Shown here: piece by piece, positions 40,873-43,611 of the stretch | Layout of the letters: every line of letters starts with the position of its first letter | Position numbering within the stretch: position 1 is the stretch's first letter | Source: an uncultured Desulfovibrionaceae bacterium | GTDB lineage: Bacteria; Desulfobacterota; Desulfovibrionia; Desulfovibrionales; Desulfovibrionaceae | Assembly: GCA_944325325.1 (NCBI GenBank) | Contig: CALUZP010000066.1 | Coordinates: 1 to 43,611, forward strand | Reading direction: 5' to 3' | DNA: 43,611 bases | The notes under the pieces: generated by a model | Told to the model about the DNA's origin: nothing | The model's input: the letters and a program-made list of their open reading frames with translations, nothing else | The model's database searches: none | Program-made: the position numbers and the translations under genes

Positions 40873-41592
40873 ATGGGGGAAGAACTCAAGTTCCGGCGGG
40901 TTTTGCTGAAACTCAGTGGCGAAGCTCTGGCTGGCGAACTCAAAACGGGGATTGACCCGGACACTGTTTCAAAGATATGCGCAGAGATCGGGGAAGTTCT
41001 CAATCTTGGCATTGAGCTCGCCCTGGTGATCGGCGGCGGCAATATTTTCCGCGGTCTTTCAGGTTCCGCAAAGGGGATGGAGCGTTCTTCGGCCGACTAT
41101 ATGGGGATGCTGGCCACGGTACTCAATGCGCTGGCCGTGCAGGATGCGCTGGAAAAGTACGGACACCCCACACGGGTGCTTTCGGCAATTGAGATGCGTC
41201 AGGTTTGCGAACCGTATGTCCGGCGCAGGGCCATCAGGCATATGGAGAAGGGCAGAGTAGTCATCTGTGCGGCGGGGACGGGCAATCCGTATTTTACCAC
41301 CGATACGACGGCCGCCCTGCGGGCGATGGAATTGAAGTGTGACGCCATCATCAAGGCCACCAAGGTTGATGGCGTGTATGACAAGGATCCTGTGACACAT
41401 GCCGATGCGGTGATGTTCCACAGGCTGTCTTATGACGAGACGCTGCGGCGTCATCTTCGGGTCATGGATTCTACGGCCATTACGCTTGCCCAGGAAAACA
41501 GCATGCCCATCATCGTCTGCAACATGTTCAACGGAAGCATCAAACAGGTGGTTGCCGGACAGGAAGTCGGCACCATCATCGAAGGGGATTGA
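40873..41592 (+). CDS. pyrH: Uridylate (UMP) kinase
   Basis: PyrH phosphorylates UMP to UDP. The ATG at 40873 is chosen over one at 40855 because AGGAGG lies between them at the right distance. The 239-residue product has the amino-acid-kinase family motifs [43 protein letters not shown] and [13 protein letters not shown]. frr starts one base after the stop, so the two are translationally linked. Confidence 0.97.
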   Translation: MGEELKFRRVLLKLSGEALAGELKTGIDPDTVSKICAEIGEVLNLGIELALVIGGGNIFRGLSGSAKGMERSSADYMGMLATVLNALAVQDALEKYGHPTRVLSAIEMRQVCEPYVRRRAIRHMEKGRVVICAAGTGNPYFTTDTTAALRAMELKCDAIIKATKVDGVYDKDPVTHADAVMFHRLSYDETLRRHLRVMDSTAITLAQENSMPIIVCNMFNGSIKQVVAGQEVGTIIEGD

Positions 41593-41593
41593 T

Positions 41594-42154
41594 ATGGACA
41601 AGGACAGCATCTTTCTGGAAACCGAAGACCGTATGGACAAAGCCGTGGTTGCGCTGGAGCGCGATTTTGGCAAGCTTCGCACCGGCCGCGCTTCGACGTC
41701 TCTGGTGGACAACATCAAGGTTGACTATTACGGCACGCCGACTCCCATCAGTCAGCTGGCTTCCGTGGCCGTGCCGGACAGCCGTACAGTGACTATTCAG
41801 CCTTGGGATCGCGGCGCGTTTGCGGGTGTTGAAAAGGCCATTCTCAAGTCGGATTTGGGGCTCACGCCTGTGAATGACGGCAAGGTCATCCGGATTTCCA
41901 TCCCGCCGCTGACTGAGGAACGCCGCAAGGAACTCAGCAAGATTGCCCGCAAGTACGGCGAAGAAGCCAAGGTTGCTGTGCGCAATATCCGCCGTGACGC
42001 CAACGATCAGCTTAAAAAGCTGGAGAAGGACAAGGTGCTGTCTGAGGATGAACTGAAGAAGGCCATGGATGACATCCAGAAAATGACGGACAAGTTCGTG
42101 GCTCTGGTCGACAGCAAGTGCCAGACGAAAGAAAAGGAAATTATGGACATCTGA
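41594..42154 (+). CDS. frr: Ribosome recycling factor
   Basis: RRF splits post-termination ribosomes with EF-G. The ATG at 41594 has AAGGGG upstream within the pyrH end and gives 186 residues, the usual size. Family motifs are [21 protein letters not shown], then [35 protein letters not shown] and [29 protein letters not shown]-like segments in order. The helical C-terminus ends TKEKEIMDI. It follows pyrH by one base and precedes uppS by about 190 bases. Confidence 0.97.
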   Translation: MDKDSIFLETEDRMDKAVVALERDFGKLRTGRASTSLVDNIKVDYYGTPTPISQLASVAVPDSRTVTIQPWDRGAFAGVEKAILKSDLGLTPVNDGKVIRISIPPLTEERRKELSKIARKYGEEAKVAVRNIRRDANDQLKKLEKDKVLSEDELKKAMDDIQKMTDKFVALVDSKCQTKEKEIMDI

Positions 42155-42342
42155 CGCGCTGGATGCAGAAAGAAGGGCAGCTGGAAGGTCTGGTAACGGC
42201 CGGTGTCCGGCTGCCGTTTTTTGAAAGCGCTGCTGTTTGCAGGTATGGATGGATTTTTGCCGCTGGTCTGGCAATTCCCCGCATTCGGGATTCCGGCCGG
42301 ATCCGTGCATGGCGGTGCGGGCATGGCCGGGAAATGTTTTTG

Positions 42343-43065
42343 ATGGAACAGATTGTGAAAGAGCTTCCTCAGCATATTGCCATCATTATGGATGGCAACG
42401 GACGATGGGCGCAGCAACGCGGTCTCACGCGGGGCGACGGTCATCGTGCCGGCGTCCGCGCAGCCAGGCAGATCGTCATGGCCTGCCGCGAGCGGCATAT
42501 CCCCTATCTGACGCTCTATGCCTTTTCCAAGGAGAACTGGGGCAGACCTCGTGCTGAAGTCAGTCTGCTGTTCAGCCTGCTGACACGATTTCTTGGCGAT
42601 GAGGTCGAGTCCATGGTTGCCAACGGCATCCGTCTTCAGGTCTTTGGCGAAGTGGACACGCTGCCGGGTCCGGTTCGGACCGCACTTGAAAGTGCGTTGC
42701 GCCGCACGGCCGCTGGAACGGCAATGACTGTCAATCTGGCCATGAACTACTCGGGACGGGAGGAAATTCTGCGCGCTGTGCGCCGGATCGTGGCTCTGGG
42801 AGTTTCCCCAGAGTCCGTAACGGAAGACATGTTTCGTGCACAACTGTACTCGGCAGGGCAGCCTGATCCCGATCTGGTTGTCCGCACCAGCGGCGAGCGG
42901 AGGCTCAGCAATTATCTGCCGTTTCAGACGGCTTACAGTGAATTGTATTTTTGTGACATGCACTGGCCGGATTTTACACCTGATGAGCTTGACCGCGCGC
43001 TGGAGTGGTATGCAGGCCGGGAGCGCCGTTTTGGGCTGACGTCTGATCAGCTTTCCGAAAAATAA
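42343..43065 (+). CDS. uppS: Isoprenyl (undecaprenyl) diphosphate synthase
   Basis: UppS makes the C55 lipid carrier for cell-wall and surface glycans. The frame is open further upstream, but the family begins about ten residues before HIAIIMDGNGRWA, so a start at 42343 (or 42334) is likely; GGGA lies about ten bases before it. The 240-residue product has DGNGRWA with the catalytic Asp, GHRAGV, YAFSKENWGRP, NLAMNYSGREEI and the C-terminal VRTSGERRLSNYLPFQ with YSELYF. It precedes cdsA by 18 bases, a common pairing. The 42155-42342 gap shows no other gene. Confidence 0.94.
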   Translation: MEQIVKELPQHIAIIMDGNGRWAQQRGLTRGDGHRAGVRAARQIVMACRERHIPYLTLYAFSKENWGRPRAEVSLLFSLLTRFLGDEVESMVANGIRLQVFGEVDTLPGPVRTALESALRRTAAGTAMTVNLAMNYSGREEILRAVRRIVALGVSPESVTEDMFRAQLYSAGQPDPDLVVRTSGERRLSNYLPFQTAYSELYFCDMHWPDFTPDELDRALEWYAGRERRFGLTSDQLSEK

Positions 43066-43083
43066 TCTTTTCAAGGAGCCTGT

Positions 43084-43611
43084 ATGCCTCTGGCCCTTTC
43101 TTCCACCATGGTCCGCGTTTGCACGGGCGTCCCTCTGATCGTCCTGCTTGGTCTTGCCCTGTTTATGGGCGGCTGGGTACTTTTTGCGCTTGTGGCATTA
43201 TGCGCCTGCCTTGGGCAGTGGGAACTGCAGGCCATGTTCTGGAACGGCCGGGAGCATCTGGCCGGGCGGGTGCTGGCGCTGGTGCTCGGGGTCGTTCTGC
43301 TTGCCCTGGCCTGGCGTGCGCCACAGTCTGGCATAGTGCCCATGGGGGTGGCCTGCCTTGGCATGCTGCTCTTTTTTCTTTTCCGCTGGGCTTCACATGA
43401 TGGCGAACAATTCACGTCAGCAGCCATTCTCCTCGCAGGGCTGTGCTATGTGCCCCAACTGCTCGCTCCTGTTCTGGATTTTTCTGTTCAGGAGCAGCTT
43501 CTGCTTGTAGGCATTACCATCTGCTCGGACACAGCCGCCTATTTTGTCGGCTCTTTGGTTGGACGGCACAAGATATGGCCCAAGGTCAGTCCGAAAAAAA
43601 GTGTTGAAGGC
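43084..43611 (+). CDS. cdsA: Phosphatidate cytidylyltransferase (5' part)
   Basis: CdsA makes CDP-diacylglycerol for phospholipid synthesis. The frame starts at ATG 43084 (AAGGAG upstream) and runs off the window end after 176 codons, so the gene is cut by the window. The visible part has five or so hydrophobic segments and, at the end, CSDTAAYFVGSLVGRHKIWP followed by KVSPKKSVEG, the start of the family signature near the active site. It follows uppS in the usual order (uppS-cdsA, often then dxr and the site-2 protease). Confidence 0.93.
   Translation, partial: MPLALSSTMVRVCTGVPLIVLLGLALFMGGWVLFALVALCACLGQWELQAMFWNGREHLAGRVLALVLGVVLLALAWRAPQSGIVPMGVACLGMLLFFLFRWASHDGEQFTSAAILLAGLCYVPQLLAPVLDFSVQEQLLLVGITICSDTAAYFVGSLVGRHKIWPKVSPKKSVEG

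Noticed and set aside
1-43611. tRNA, rRNA, CRISPR arrays, insertion sequences, prophage or integrase genes
   Set aside because: I looked for T-loop and anticodon-arm sequences, regularly spaced repeats, transposase motifs and terminal inverted repeats and saw none.

Overview
ORGANISM. The window looks like chromosomal DNA of a gut-type member of the Desulfovibrionaceae, most like Bilophila or a close relative. The reasons are an alanine dehydrogenase, taurine:pyruvate aminotransferase and sulfoacetaldehyde reductase gene set driven by a textbook sigma-54 promoter, classical menaquinone genes, a rubrerythrin, hydrogenase maturation genes and fairly GC-rich coding DNA. The species cannot be fixed from sequence reading alone. 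LAYOUT. (1) 328-7290, + strand: rimP-nusA-ylxR-infB-DUF503-nrnA, a translation/transcription-factor operon with a probable promoter and attenuator-like leader; the genes that often follow (rbfA, truB, rpsO, pnp) are not here. (2) 7665-9584, - strand: a 57-codon small gene, ubiE/menG and birA behind an attenuator-like leader. (3) 9952-11149: divergent Fic protein and GIY-YIG (UPF0213) protein. (4) 11555-15163, - strand: menI-menB-menE run into yjiH-yjiG membrane genes. (5) 15486-21405, - strand: a large cold-shock-domain/DUF3825 protein, hypC and a hydrogenase maturation protease without hydrogenase genes, a DegP/HtrA protease and an AI-2E-family membrane protein. (6) 21692-27714: divergent sigma-54 activator and the ald-tpa-sarD taurine module. 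(7) 27715-37118: a gene-poor stretch with a histidine kinase, an OmpR-type regulator, a small exported protein, an HxlR-type regulator and a copper ATPase whose 3' end carries a second copper-chaperone start. (8) 37119-43611: rubrerythrin (-) diverging from rpsB-tsf, then a glycosyltransferase, pyrH-frr-uppS and the 5' part of cdsA. HOW THE GENES WORK TOGETHER. Tpa moves the amino group of taurine to pyruvate, giving sulfoacetaldehyde and alanine. Ald returns alanine to pyruvate, releasing ammonium and NADH. SarD uses that NADH to make isethionate. The three steps are therefore redox-neutral and recycle the amino acceptor; the isethionate sulfite-lyase that would release sulfite is not in the window. 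MenI, MenB, MenE and UbiE/MenG cover several steps of menaquinone synthesis, the quinone likely used in anaerobic respiration of the sulfite. The most notable less-explained features are the in-frame copZ-like start inside copA with its own strong ribosome binding site, the tandem cold-shock-like protein fused to DUF3825, the 57-residue gene before ubiE with its leader hairpin, and a tandem TTTGATAC repeat in front of a 64-residue exported protein next to the two-component pair.
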